A DNA stretch of 64,000 nucleotides from positions 158,195,911 to 158,259,910 of the forward strand of contig CM076195.1 of assembly GCA_038277395.1 (NCBI GenBank), read 5' to 3'. The stretch is from Dryocosmus kuriphilus (taxonomy: Eukaryota > Arthropoda > Insecta > Hymenoptera > Cynipidae). The position numbers and the translations under genes are program-made. Below the pieces are notes generated by a model. The model had not been told where the DNA came from and searched no databases. It was given only the letters and a program-made list of their open reading frames with translations. Positions 39,212-50,959 of this stretch are shown here, piece by piece. Numbering within the stretch: position 1 is the stretch's first letter; the number at the start of each line of letters is the position of its first letter.

Positions 39212-42200
39212 GTCCAAATTTCACGACTTTTTGGTAATGAACATTAAGTTTCTTGAGATACAAATTTATTTTATTTGCTAAATTTAAAAATCTTTTTTCA
39301 GTGGATCAAACTCAAGTAAGACAATTATAGATGATACTAAAAGCGAAGAGGAATTAGAAGATGAAGATCAAGATGAAGATTCAGAGGAGGATATCGATAG
39401 AGGATCGATGAATTTAATCGACAAGGATGTAGGCACCAATCAAGAGAGGAATCAAGGTACACATTTTATGTATACTAAAAGAAAAATTATATGTTTAGGT
39501 AATTGTATAGTTATGCTGCTTTTCCCAATTTTCAAGTTTTCGCATATGTTTTTTTTTTAAATAACTTATTTTTTACCCAAAAATGAAAAATCAGGACGGA
39601 GAAGTCGAAAAAATTAATTAATTATTTTGATTTAAATCTCAATTTTAAAGAAAATTTTATTTAAAAAATAGAATGAATCAAGGCTTTTCTGAAGTTTTAA
39701 TTTTTTACATTCTCATCAGAGAAGGTATTAGATTTGTGTAAAATTTGAAACCCCCAGTTTTCATCAAATCTCCATGTTTTGAGACCCTCTGAGTCAGAAA
39801 AAACGGGTTTTACGACGGTGTCTCTGTCTGTTGTTGTCGGCGTCGTCGCTGTTGTTATTAAACAAAAAACTGTGGTTTCCCGACAAAATATTCCAGATAC
39901 GAAAAAAATGATACTAAAGAAAATTGTTCAACTCAAAAAGGTATACAAAATTTGATTTAACTATTTTTTGATAGAATGCACGGTTTTGGTTTTAATCAAG
40001 AAAACGCTATTAAAAATCAAAAATTCAAATTTCTCGACAAATAAAAATAGAAAACTGCGGTTTCTTGCTAAAATATTCAAGAAACAAGAAAATAATAATG
40101 AACAAAGTTGTTCATCTAAAAAACATTTACAAATTTTGTTTTAACCATTTTTCGATTTAGTGTACTGTTTTTCTTCTAATCGAGAAAAATGTTATTGAAA
40201 AAAAAATTCAAATTTCTCACCAAATAAAAATAAAAAACGTTAGTTTTTTATCAAAATATTAGGAATACAAAAAAATGATAAGAAACAAAGTTGTTCAACT
40301 TAAAAAGATCTACAAATTTTGTTTTAACCATTTTTTGATGTAATGTGCGGTTTCTGTTTTAATCGACAAAAACGTTATTAAAAAATAAAAAAATATTAAT
40401 TTCTCCCCAAATAAAAATAAAGTACTGCAGTTTCCCGCCAAAATATTCAAGATAGAAAAAAAATGATCACTAACAAAGTTGATCAAATAAAAAAGATCTA
40501 CAAATTTTGTTGTAACCATTTTTTTATTTAATGTGCGGTTTTGGTTTTAATCGATAAAAAAATTATTAAAAATCAAAAATTCTAATTTCTCGACAAATAA
40601 AAATAAGAAACTGCTGTTTCCGGTCAAAATATTAAGGATACTAAAAAAAAAATTATAATAAACAAAAGTTATTGAACTAAAAAATATCTATAAATTTTGT
40701 TTTTAACCACTTTTTGATTTAGTGTACGGTTTTTCTTTTAATCGAGAAAAACGTTGTTAAAAAAATTAAAATTTCTCACCAAATAAAAATAAAAAACGAT
40801 AGTTTTCTGTCTAAATATTCAAAATACAAAAAAATGACAAAAAACAAAGTTTTTCAAGTCAAAAAGATCTTGTGTAAAATTAAATTTTAATGAGAAATAT
40901 GATTTTAAACATTCATTTTTCTTCCCAGAGCCCGAAATCTTGTTTTTCTAGGAGTCTACTCGTATATTCCTAATACTAGTTTATTTCTTAACTATGAATA
41001 TCAAAAAAATATGAAATTGATGATTTATAAAATATAAAAAGAGATAATTTCACGAAAACTAAATATAAAATAAATTTTAATGAAAAGCCCGATTTTAAAC
41101 ATTCATTTTTGTTTTCAAAGCCCAAGATTTTATTTTTTAAAGTACATATTTTTAAATTTTGTTCTTTTATGAAAACAAATCGAAAAAGCAAACATTTATT
41201 TCCCAAAAACAGTCCCTATTGGTGATAGCATTCCCCTCTTATTTAAAAAGTTGAAAATATTAAAATGAATCAAAAAAATCTGCCCGCTTCGCGGGCACAT
41301 TCTCATCGCGCGCTTCGCGCGAAGTATGAGCGCGCCTAGGGCGCGCGTCTGTTGGCACTCGCGCTTCGCGCTCGATAAATTAGTCACCTCGCGCTCCGCA
41401 CTCGGTGTTTATGGATCGTATAAACCTTTAAATTAAAAATTACAAAAGAAATTATTTTACTTAAGGCTCTATCGCCCTTAAGGAATACATTCTCATCATG
41501 ACACTCGCGCTTCGCGCTCGATAATTACATTTTTTTTAAACACATTGTAGATTGGTAAAGTTTTTTTGTGATTTTCCAAATTTTCACAATACAGGATTTC
41601 GATTCTTAAAAGTAAAACGATGAGTCTTATAAATAAATTTTGTAGCACTTTCCAAGGTGAACAATTCTGCTTGTTAATATTTTCTCATAACTTGCAGAGT
41701 TTTGCTGAAAAGTAGTTTTCTTTATATTTCATAACATATTTCACGAATAACTCAAAAACTACGCGTCTGCTCAAAAAAATAATAGACAACAAATTTGTAG
41801 ATCTTTTTGAGGCGAACAACTTTGTTTATTATTATTTTTCCGTACCTTGCATAGTTTGGCGGAAAATTTGAAGTTTTTGATTTTTAATAACGTTTTATCG
41901 ATTAAAACAAAAACCGTGCATTTTATTAAAAAATGGTTAAAACAAAATTCGTAGATATTTTTTAATTGAACAACTTTGCTCCTTACCATTTTTTTGTATC
42001 TTGAATATTTTGGCGGGAAACCAGAATTTTTAAGTTTTAATAGCGTTTTCTTGATTAAAGCAAAAATCGTTCATTTTATCCAAAAACGGTTAAACACAAA
42101 ATTTGTAGATTTTTTTGAGATGAACAATTTTACTTTCTTATATTTTTTTTGTATCTCTCATAGTTTAGCCGGAAAATGGATTTTTTGATTTTGTGAAAAC

Positions 42201-45020
42201 CGTTTTTGATGGATAAAACCATAACCCTTGGTCAAAAACCGCTGGTTAATGAACTCGTCCTTCAAAAGTTATCGCGACCACAGACGACAACGCCAACGAC
42301 GACGACAACAGACAGACAGACACCGTCGTAAAAACCGTTTTTTTTTTTCTGACTCAGGGGGTCTCAAAACGTGGAGATTTCATGAAATCCCCGAAAGTCA
42401 AATTTTACATAAATCTAATACCTTCTCTGATGAGAATGTAAAATTAGAGCGAATCAAGGCTTTTCTGAAGTTTTAATTTTTTACATTCTCATCAGTGAAG
42501 GTATTAGATTTGTGTAAAATTTAACCCTCCCAATTTTCGTCAAATCTCCACGTTTTGAGACCCCCTGAGTCAGAAAAAACGGTTTTTTACGACGGTGTCT
42601 GTCTGTCTGTTGTTGTGGGCGTCGTTTTCGGCATCTGTGGTCGCGATAACTTTCGAAGGACTAATCGGATTTGGTTGCGCTTTGGCACACTTCTTTAAAG
42701 CGTAAAAAGTAGGGACGAGTTCGTTAACCAGCCACTTTTGACCAACGGTTATGGTTTTATCCATCAAAAACGGTTTTCACAATATCAAAAAATACATTTT
42801 CTGGCTAAACTATGCAAGATACAGAAAATATGTATATAACTAAAATTGTTTATCTTAAAAAAATCTACAAATTTTGTCTTAACCGTTTTTTAATAAAGTG
42901 CATGTTTTTTGTTTTAATCGAAGAAGTGTTATTAAACATAAAAAACTGTGATTTCCCGCCAAAATATTCCAGATAGGAAAAAAAAATGATAATAAACAAA
43001 AATGTTCAACTCAAAAAGATCTACAAAAATTTGATTTAACTATTTTTTGATAGAATACATGGTTTTGGTTTTAATCAAGAAAACGCTATTAAAAAATCAA
43101 AAATTCAAATTTCTCGACCAATAAAAATAGAAAACTGCGGTTTCTTGCTAAAATATTTAAGAAACAAAAAAATAATAATAAACAAAGTTGTTCATTTAAA
43201 AAACATTTACAAATTTTGTTTTAACCATTTTTCGATTTGGTGTACTGTTTTTCTTTTAATCGAGAAAAATGTTATTGAAAAAAAATTCAAATTTCTCACC
43301 AAATAAAAATAAAAAACGGTAGTTTTTTATCAAAATATTAGGAATACAAAAAAATTATAACAAACAAAGTTGTTCAACTTAAAAACATCTACAAATTTTG
43401 TTTTAACCATTTTTTGATGTAATGTGCGGTTTCTGTTTTAATCGACAAAAATGTTATTAAAAAATAAAAAAAATAAAAAAATATTAATTTCTCGCCAAAT
43501 AATAATAAAGTACTGCAGTTTCCCGTCAAAATATTCAAGATAGAAAAAAAATGATCACTAACAAAGTTGATCAAATAAAAAAGATCTACAAATTTTGTTG
43601 TAACCATTTTTTTATTTAGTGTGCGGTTTTTGTTTTAATCGAGAAAAACGTTATTAAAAATCAAAAATTCTAATTTGTCGACAAAGAAAAATAAAAGACT
43701 GCGGTTTCCGGTCAAAATATTCAAGATACAAAAAAAATGATAATAAGCAAAGTTATTGAACTAAAAAAGATCTACAAATTTTGTTTTAACCACTTTTTGA
43801 TTTAGTGTACGGTTTTTCTTTTAATCGAGAAAAACGTTGTTAAAAAAAGTTAAATTTCTCACCAAATAAAAATAAAAAACGGTAGTTTCCCGTCTAAATA
43901 TTCAAAATACAAGAAAATGATAAAAAAGAAAGTTGTTCAAGTCAAAAATATCTAGTGTAAAATTAATATTTCAATGAGAAATACGATTTTAAACATTCAT
44001 TTTTCTTCCCAAAGCCCGAAATCTTGTTTCTAGGAATCTACTCGTATATGCCTAATACTAGTTTATTTCTTAACTATGAATATCAAAAAAATATCAAATT
44101 GATGATTTATAAAATATAAAAAGATATAATTTCACGAAAACTAAATATAAAATAAATTTTAATGAAAAGCCCGATTTTAAACATTCATTTTTGTTTTCAA
44201 AGCCCAAGATTTTATTTTTTAAAGTACATATTTTTAAATTTAGTTCTTTTATGAAAACAAATCGAAAAAAAAACAAAAATTTATTTCCCAAAAACAATCC
44301 CTATTCGTGATAGTATTCCCCTCTTATTTAAAAAGTTGAAAATATTAAAATGAATCAAAAAACCACTATACTACATTTTACGGCTATTTTACGGTTCTAC
44401 GAAAAACCAAAACTCAATTTCCAAAAAACAACCCCTATTCGTGTGGGAAGAAATTGCTAGAACTTATGATTTTCTGTCAAGTACTGTGTTCGCATATGTT
44501 GTGGATAAGAAAAAAATGGAATTTGAAATAAACTAGTAAAAGATACTAAGGAATTTCGAGAGGAATTCAATCTGAGAAGAAAAGGATCCGAAATGATACA
44601 AACGGTTGCAGAAATTGAGCTCTTTACATTTAGAAATGTTAATTTAAAAGTCTAAACTTATATTTTAAGATTAATCTCCAGAGTTTAAAATGTAAAAAAA
44701 AAAATATCTAATCCTTCCTGTATTTGAAAGCAAAAAAAAAAATAAATATTTTTTGTTGATCAGTTATTGATTAACTGTAGACTACACTTCTGCAATTGAT
44801 GTTTAAAAATAATACTTTCAGTTTTATATAATATACCTTTCAATAATGTCTTTCAATATTTGAAATATTTGCCATATCTTAATAATTTGGAATAAATTGA
44901 GTTTTTATGATATCCTTGTGAAATCTTTTGAAATATTTGAGAAATCTTTTGAGATATCTTTTTAGGATTAAAAAATTTTTTAAATTCTCATCAGGGAAGG
45001 TATTAGATTTATGAAAATTG

Positions 45021-45080
<60 letters not shown>

Positions 45081-45709
45081 AGTTTTCATCAAATCTTCCA
45101 GTTTTGAGACCCCCTGAGTCAGAAAAAATGTTTTTTTACGACGGTTTGTCGTGCGCCCTAGCGCGGTCGTACTTAGCGCGAAGAGAATGTGCCCGCGAGG
45201 CGGGCAGATTTTTAATTTTGAAATTGAAAATAAATAACTTAAAACAGTTATGATAAAATATTTTTAAAAATTTCATATGATTTTAAGCGATTTCAAGTAT
45301 TTTAAGGAATTTTAAAAGATTTAGAATTTTTTATTTCAGACTCATCAGATTCAGTATCCTCTGAAATTTTCAATAACAATTTTAGATTATAAAAGACTAA
45401 AAATGAAGATCTAAAATTGTTATTGAATATTTTATAGGGTCCCGAATTTGATGAGTCTGAAATCATTGGCAGGAAGTCTTTTTTTAATCTTTAATATTAA
45501 AGTATTATTAAATATTTTAGATGATTCCGACGTTGATGAGCCTATATTTCGATCAAGAAGAATGGCAACAAAGCATTTGGCGTTAAAATCGCATAGTTCG
45601 GATGAGGATTCTAAAAATGGAGAGCATATTTCAGAAGAGTCTGAAGATTCCGACGCGTCTGAAAATTCCAGCCCCAGCAATGATTCCGACGACAATTATA
45701 ACATTACAG
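38267..45709 (+). CDS. acidic Ser/Asp/Glu-rich protein gene, partial
   Basis: Exons seen: 38267-38421 (ATG; MDSSQWRDVSHMGDSIIL, then LSDSEDEIPGSRDASDLE; donor GTAAGT, phase 2), 39302-39456 (GSNSSKTIIDDTKSEEELED, then a run of acidic residues; phase 2 in, 1 out) and 45521-45709 (DDSDVDEPIFRSRRMATKH, then SEESEDSDASENSSPSNDSD; phase 1-1, donor GTAAAA). A possible degenerate extra exon at 45341 (DSSDSVSSEIFNN) lacks a donor. The 6-kb second intron is filled by foldback-like repeats. The chain breaks at the 500-N gap. Composition suggests an intrinsically disordered nuclear protein or the acidic leader of a transposon protein. No catalytic domain is visible. Confidence 0.5.
39707..42440. mobile_element. 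second foldback-like family, complete copy, 2.7 kb
   Basis: Terminal inverted repeats of at least 140 bp: ACATTCTCATCAGAGAAGGT at 39707 and its reverse complement ending at 42440. Both continue inward through TTTTGAGACC-CTGAGTCAG, then ACGACGGTGTCT and the GTC-rich stretch. Interior arms are tandem ~185-bp degenerate repeats, (GATCTACAAATTTTGTTTTAACCA)-like in the left half and reverse-complemented in the right half (TGGTTAAAACAAAATTCGTAGAT). The repeats therefore invert around the centre, where a GC-rich palindromic island lies. No coding frame is visible. Confidence 0.75.
41276..41525. repeat. GC-rich hairpin island inside the foldback element
   Basis: A burst of short perfect palindromes in AT-rich DNA: GCCCGCTTCGCGGGC, GCGCGCTTCGCGCG, CGCGCCTAGGGCGCG, CTCGCGCTTCGCGCTCG (twice). 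Each can form a small stem with a TTC or similar loop. Related text (GCGCCCTAGCGCGG, GCCCGCGAGGCGGGC) recurs at 45153-45207 beside another TIR copy. Confidence 0.85.
42483..44400 (+). mobile_element. second foldback-like family, truncated tandem copy
   Basis: Begins with the same terminus, ACATTCTCATCAGTGAAGGT. It is preceded by the same host-like flank as copy 1 (GAATCAAGGCTTTTCTGAAG), so the copy arose by duplication that included flanking DNA. Homology with 39707-41275 continues to about 44360, including the ~185-bp repeats. It lacks the GC island and the right arm. Confidence 0.75.
44445..44640 (+). pseudogene. coding relic with several in-frame stops, unrecognised
   Basis: One frame reads WEEIARTYDFLSSTVFAYVV, then DKKKMEFEIN, then stops (TAG, TAA) followed in the same frame by KILRNFERNSI, another stop, EEKDPK and YKRLQKLSS. 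The amino acid character on both sides of the stops suggests a decayed coding sequence, perhaps of a transposon. The family is not identified. Confidence 0.4.
44984..45240 (+). repeat. foldback-family terminus with a 59-C tract
   Basis: ATTCTCATCAGGGAAGGTATTAGA at the start, then 59 consecutive C (45022-45080), then TTTTGAGACCCCCTGAGTCAG and ACGACGG. In other copies the same place holds only five or six C (GAAACCCCCAG), so the C run expanded within the TIR. The Pro-rich open frame here is an artefact. Confidence 0.85.
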
Positions 45710-46220
45710 GTAAAATTGGTAATTATATTTTAGGTGTAAAATAGTCTGATAAAATTACGGGGCTCATAGTCATTCCCCCTTTTCCCTATGTTTCCCCTTG
45801 AATTTGAAAAATCCCTCAAATCGAGAATTTTGGCCCATTTTTTTTTTTTTCCTTTTTCGCAAAGTTTTGATTCATTTTATACAAAAAAAAAAAAAAAATC
45901 ATAAATAGATTTTCAAGACTGAAATAATAATAATAATAATAATAAACTTTAAAAGCTGTCGTTTAAAGTGTTCACGATTATTTTGAGTTTAGAAAGAAAA
46001 AAATCGTTAAAAACCACCAAATTTCCTCTTGCAATTCAGAAAAAAAATTAAAAACAAACCTTCCTTCTAACTCAATAGTAATGTTAAAAACAAAGAATGG
46101 CCTCTTCTAATTAAGGAAGAAAATATAAACCAAAAGTTCCTCCCTTGAAGCTCATTAAAAATATCAATAAAAAAATGTCCCTCTTTCCATTTGGTTGAAA
46201 TTTGAATAAAAAATTATCAC
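45241..46220. other. intronic sequence with a hairpin and a diverged arm fragment
   Basis: Besides the exon at 45521, this interval contains a local foldback at 45370-45440 (CAATAACAATTTTAGAT against ATCTAAAATTGTTATTG). Near 46010-46115 is a diverged, inverted copy of a piece of the palindrome arm (CCAAATTTCCTCTTGCAATTC, CCTTCCTTCTAAC). It runs into the assembly gap. Confidence 0.6.
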
Positions 46221-46720
46221 NNNNNNNNNNNNNNNNNNNNNNNNNNNNNNNNNNNNNNNNNNNNNNNNNNNNNNNNNNNNNNNNNNNNNNNNNNNNNNNN
46301 NNNNNNNNNNNNNNNNNNNNNNNNNNNNNNNNNNNNNNNNNNNNNNNNNNNNNNNNNNNNNNNNNNNNNNNNNNNNNNNNNNNNNNNNNNNNNNNNNNNN
46401 NNNNNNNNNNNNNNNNNNNNNNNNNNNNNNNNNNNNNNNNNNNNNNNNNNNNNNNNNNNNNNNNNNNNNNNNNNNNNNNNNNNNNNNNNNNNNNNNNNNN
46501 NNNNNNNNNNNNNNNNNNNNNNNNNNNNNNNNNNNNNNNNNNNNNNNNNNNNNNNNNNNNNNNNNNNNNNNNNNNNNNNNNNNNNNNNNNNNNNNNNNNN
46601 NNNNNNNNNNNNNNNNNNNNNNNNNNNNNNNNNNNNNNNNNNNNNNNNNNNNNNNNNNNNNNNNNNNNNNNNNNNNNNNNNNNNNNNNNNNNNNNNNNNN
46701 NNNNNNNNNNNNNNNNNNNN
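46221..46720. other. assembly gap, 500 N
   Basis: Exactly 500 unresolved bases, a conventional placeholder size. The right palindrome arm starts at the first base after it. The two translated 'X' open frames across it are meaningless. Confidence 1.
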
Positions 46721-47940
46721 TAAGATTTGTTTCTTAATGGACGCGTTCACAAGTAACCAAAATATATTTTTTTTGTTAACTTAGACCCAAAGAAAAAAGA
46801 AAATTCCCATTTCAGAGATCAAGATTGCTATTTGTAGTGAAGATAAATTTTATTTTAAAAATTGTGTTTATTAAGGATGTCATCGATGAGAAAGCTAAAT
46901 TAACAGTTGTTAGAAGTTGTTAAAAAAAACCAAATTTCCTCTTGCAATTCACAAAAAAGTTAAGAACAAATATTTCCTTCCTTCTAACACCAAATTAATG
47001 TTAAAAAAATGGCCTTTTGCAATTCAAAAAAAAAAAGGTTGAAAACCAAAATTTCGTTCCACTTTCAAAATTAATTTTAAAATACTTGAAGGAAAGATAA
47101 TTTTTTTCAAATAATGAAAAAATTTATTTTTTTAAGCTCTGCTTGTTTTCCAATTTTAAATTATACAACAATAAAGCAAAGCTTAAAAAATAGTACAACA
47201 GTAACCATATTTTAAGAAAAGAAGTAAGCAAAAAGTAACTCAAATTTGTAAAAAAGTAACCAACACGAAAACACAATTTTTTTAAAACGTGCAATTTAAA
47301 AAAGTTTATAGACTACTAAATAGAATTTTTTAATTACTTGGACAAGCTTTCTTCAAGAAATCGCAAAGATCCGAACCCTGCAAATACTTGAAATTCTCTG
47401 AAATGCTTTTAAGGGCAAATGAATGACTTTGGAATGTATTTCGCTCTGCTTTATTTTTAACGTACGTAAATAAAACATTGGGGACTAGAGTTGCACTAAA
47501 AGATAACTTACTGTGCTCGTCCTGTCCTGGAAATTGATCCACGCTCCAATTTCGAAGCAATCTCCAGGTCACTCGCATCTCGTGATCCTGGAATTTCATC
47601 CTCGGAGTCAGATAAAATTATAGAATCTCCCATGTGCGAAACATCTCGCCATTGACTTGAATCCATTCTCCTTGGTGATAAATTCCTCGAAATTCGTTCA
47701 CTAGGTCCTTTTTCATTGAAATGAAAATGCAATTTTCAGTGGACTTTTCTGTTTCACTTACAGACAATTCGCGATGAAGTTATTTGTCCCAAAGCACGAA
47801 TAAGACACTCACTTATTTACCGAAACCTTTCAGACACTTTAACGCATAAAAATTTACTCTGCTTTAGGCTAAATGGGCCAAATATCCAAAAGAACGAACA
47901 AAGAAAAACAATCGAGCACGTTGAGACACGCAACAAATAC
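46721..47940 (-). repeat. right arm of the 1.22-kb inverted repeat
   Basis: Reverse complement of 37993-39211, base for base apart from a few substitutions and one or two A/T-run length changes. It begins exactly at the end of the gap. Confidence 0.92.
47512..47666 (-). CDS. second, inverted copy of the acidic gene's first exon
   Basis: Reads MDSSQWRDVSHMG...ISRTGRA on the minus strand, apparently identical in protein to 38267-38421, with the same donor (GTAAGT). Its continuation lies beyond the gap. It therefore points toward the first copy: two convergent gene starts at the ends of one palindrome. Confidence 0.65.
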
Positions 47941-47989
47941 AACGGACAAATTTAAACGTCAAATGCTTTCTGAGTAGGGTACATAGCGG

Positions 47990-48610
47990 AAACAAGCAAG
48001 ACCGCCATTTTGTGTCCCCGCGAATTGAAAAAAGCTTAAATCATTAAAAATAATTATAACAAAACGAATTAATTTAACTATTATTAGCAAACAAACATTA
48101 TATACCTTTCATATGAATTACTTTTTTTAAATAATATACCTTAAATATAAGCTTTCATGTGAGATATATATCTCTGGATATATGAACAGAAAAATGAGGT
48201 TCTAACCCCACTTTTCACTTCAGACTTATTTCTTTCTTATTTTATCGAAATCTCCTCTAGCGCAATCAAATAACATAATTTCATAAAAACTGCACTTCAC
48301 GTAATTAAATGAAGATACTTTAATGATAAATAATGCGTAATTTTATAACGTAATCTTAAATTAAAATTTGATTTTCGTACTTATCTCGCTAAAAGCTTAT
48401 ACACATTTTAAAACCCTTATGGGTCATTTAGAAGGAAACAGTAGAATTGAAAATCTAGCTTTAGTACTATGTTTTTAATGTAGAACTCTACAACCATCCA
48501 TTTATGCTACTTTTAGTTCTCATTTAGCAAAACTAATCACATTTATATCACAAGCATTTCCCGCGTATCCACCAGGACCCAAAATGGCGATTGTATATTT
48601 CGACATAATA
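47990..48610. repeat. possible small TIR element beside the palindrome
   Basis: GACCGCCATTTTGTGTCC near 48000 is inverted at 48574-48591 (GGACCCAAAATGGCGAT). Between them is AT-rich DNA without a coding frame. The inverted match is short and imperfect beyond ~18 bp, so this is a tentative MITE-like call. Confidence 0.35.
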
Positions 48611-48659
48611 TAGTACTCTACTTCTTCTACAGTTTGTACAGTTTCGCTACTGCACATGC

Positions 48660-49165
48660 GCTTGTGAGGTCGAAAATATGAATTATTTTGATTTATAAAT
48701 CTTAATTTTAAAGAAAATTGTATTTAAAAAATGGGGTGAAACACGGTTTTTTTGAAGTTTTAATTTTTAAATTTTTAAATTGAAAATAAATAACCTAAAA
48801 CAGTTATTATAAATTATAACAGTTAAAAATTAAAAATTTTAAATTTAAAAGTGATAAAAAACAGTTATGATAAATTTTTAAAAATTTCATAGGATTTCAA
48901 GTAATTTCAAGTATTTTAGGGAATTTCAAGGAATTTTAAAGTATTTCAAAATATGTTAAAGAATTTCAACAGAGTTAAAAATTACAAATTATTTGAACAC
49001 ATTTTAAAAGATTTTCAGAAATGTCAAAGGATGTAAAGATATTTCAAACGATTTTAAGGAATTTCAAGGGATTTTAAATGACTTTAAGGAATTCTTAGTG
49101 ATTCACAAATATTTCAAAGTATTCTCAAAGTATACAAATAAAAACAACAAAAGAAATATTTAGAT
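48660..49165. repeat. degenerate short-period repeat (GATTTCAAG/ATTTTAAAG)
   Basis: Many loose iterations of TTTCAAG-ATTTTAAAG at roughly 12-16 bp. The same kind of sequence resumes at 49510-49730. No gene. Confidence 0.7.
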
Positions 49166-49170
49166 TGCTG

Positions 49171-49415
49171 TAGTTATAATTCTACGTTAAAATTGGCATT
49201 AGAAAATTACGATGTAAATGCAAAAATGTGATTTTTCAGCAGTAGAGGTTAAAAAATTTTAAGCCTGCGCCTGGAATATGGCAGCCCGACAAGCAACGCT
49301 GCATGATCGGTTGCCGCATGCCAGAAATGTTTTTTTAACTTCTGCCGCTGAGAAATAAAATTTTTGCATTTACATCGTCATTTTCTGACGTCAATTTTAA
49401 TGTACAATTACAATA
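49171..49415. mobile_element. MITE-like inverted repeat, ~245 bp
   Basis: ACGATGTAAATGCAAAAAT with TTTTTCAGCAGTAGAGGTTAAAAAA on the left is mirrored by TTTTTTTAACTTCTGCCGCTGAGAAA with ATTTTTGCATTTACATCGT on the right. Inverted arms are 65-90 bp. The core is GC-richer (GGCAGCCCGACAAGCAACGC). Confidence 0.75.
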
Positions 49416-50595
49416 TTTTACGTTTTCATTTTGCTGCATCTATTAATTATATTACGAGGTTACTTGAAGATTACTTTAGGGTTACGTTGTAGCGCAACCA
49501 TTAATTCAAGAGACATAAAATGATTTAAAATAATTTAAAGGGATTTCAAAAAGATCTCAAAGTATTTTAATAGATTTTAAACGATTTTTATAAATTTTTA
49601 AAGCATCTCAAGATATTTCAACCCATTTTAATAAATTTCAAGAAAAATCTAAATGATTTTAAGAAACTTGAAGTGATTTACAGAAGATTTTAAAGTATTC
49701 TAATAGATTTTAAAGTATGATCCGTAATACTTAGCCTTTTTTATATCTGCAATAATTTTTTGCTTTACGTGTTCACCCAAACAAAAAATAAATTCATTTT
49801 GTATACCTTTTGACAAGTAAGAAGGTACTGTTTTTGACCAGCCAGCGGACTCTTCAAGTTTCAACAATGGATCATATTTCTATCAACGCCAAGAAAAAAA
49901 ATTTTCAACGAACAAAAATATATTTTTCAATCAAAACTAGGATAATTGTCAATCAAACAGTTGAATTTTCAATAAAGAAAGACTTAGTTTTTGTCAAAAA
50001 CAATTACTTTTCAAGAAAAAATGTAATAGTTGAGTTTTTAATCAAAAGTGATGAATTTTCAATCGGAAAAGAAGATATCTCAAACAAAATGAATTAAATG
50101 ATTTTTGAACCAGAAATACTTTTTTTCAGACAAAAATAGTTGACCTTTTTTATAGGGTTTTCTTAACTTAGTCCAGATTTTAAGTGAAAGGCGAGCAAAA
50201 CGGGAAAGTGGGAAAAAGGGATGTTTCTTGAGACGAGTGGAGTTCTTTAAAAAAGGGGGAAAACAGAGTAACAGTAAGTAACTTTTAGAAACTTCGAATA
50301 AAAAATTTAACTTTATGCAACGACAGATAAAAAATAGGTAACCAAATTACTAAAAAGTAACCCGTTCCGAGCCTTGTACATTAAAACATTTTTCACATCT
50401 GAAACTAAAGTTTTAGTTTAGTTTCAAAAATAAACATCAGTTTCGAATTGAATAAAAAATTTTTATTTTGAGAGATGACGGTTACATTTTTTGATACCTG
50501 AAAAGATTTTTAAATCCAAATGACTGTCAGTTTTGTAAATTTAAATTCCCACAAAAAAATTCGTAGAACGTATGACATTAATTTATCTATTTTAC
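49416..50595. repeat. degenerate AT repeats, no gene
   Basis: 49510-49730 repeats the TTTCAAG/ATTTTAAA theme. 49840-50110 repeats a TTGAATTTTCAATCAAAA theme, which produces the open frame at 49810-50097. Neither shows splice signals or protein-like composition. Confidence 0.65.
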
Positions 50596-50959
50596 TTAAG
50601 GCCACGTAACACATCTACGTCACACGATTCCTACTTTAACGACATGTAGCTTGGAACCAACTTACGTCCACAAAAAATGAGATATCCAGTTGGTTTGTGA
50701 AACTAAATAAAAAGCACTAAGGAACATTTCTCTGGTCCTAGAATTGTATAATTACAATAAAAAAGCAAAAAAAAATTTTTTTCCAAAAATATATTTTTTT
50801 AATTATGAAAATTTAGGACCAGAAAAACGTTCCTTATTGCTTTTCATTTAATCTCCCAAATTTTCAACTCGATATCTCATTTCGTGTGGACATAAGTTGG
50901 TCCCAAAGAATGTCGGTAAGGTAGGAAGTGTATGACGTCAACGTGTTACATGAACTTAA
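50596..50959. mobile_element. TTAA-flanked palindromic MITE, copy 1 (364 bp)
   Basis: TTAAGGCCACGTAACAC at the left and GTGTTACATGAACTTAA at the right. Long inverted arms share CGATTCCTACTTTA, GACATnnnn-TTGG-ACCAACTTA and GAGATATC. The terminal TTAA on both sides suggests insertion at TTAA, a preference known for piggyBac-type transposases. No transposase is present. Confidence 0.8.

Noticed and set aside
45011..45253. Poly-proline open frame followed by ARSYLARRECAREAGRF
   Set aside because: Generated by the 59-C tract and the GC hairpin text of a foldback terminus.
46202..46750. Open frames on both strands across 46.2-46.75 kb
   Set aside because: They are the 500-N gap read as X.
49810..50097. 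95-residue open frame rich in Lys, Ile and Asn
   Set aside because: Made of the degenerate TTGAATTTTCAATCAAAA repeat; the same theme elsewhere is full of stops.
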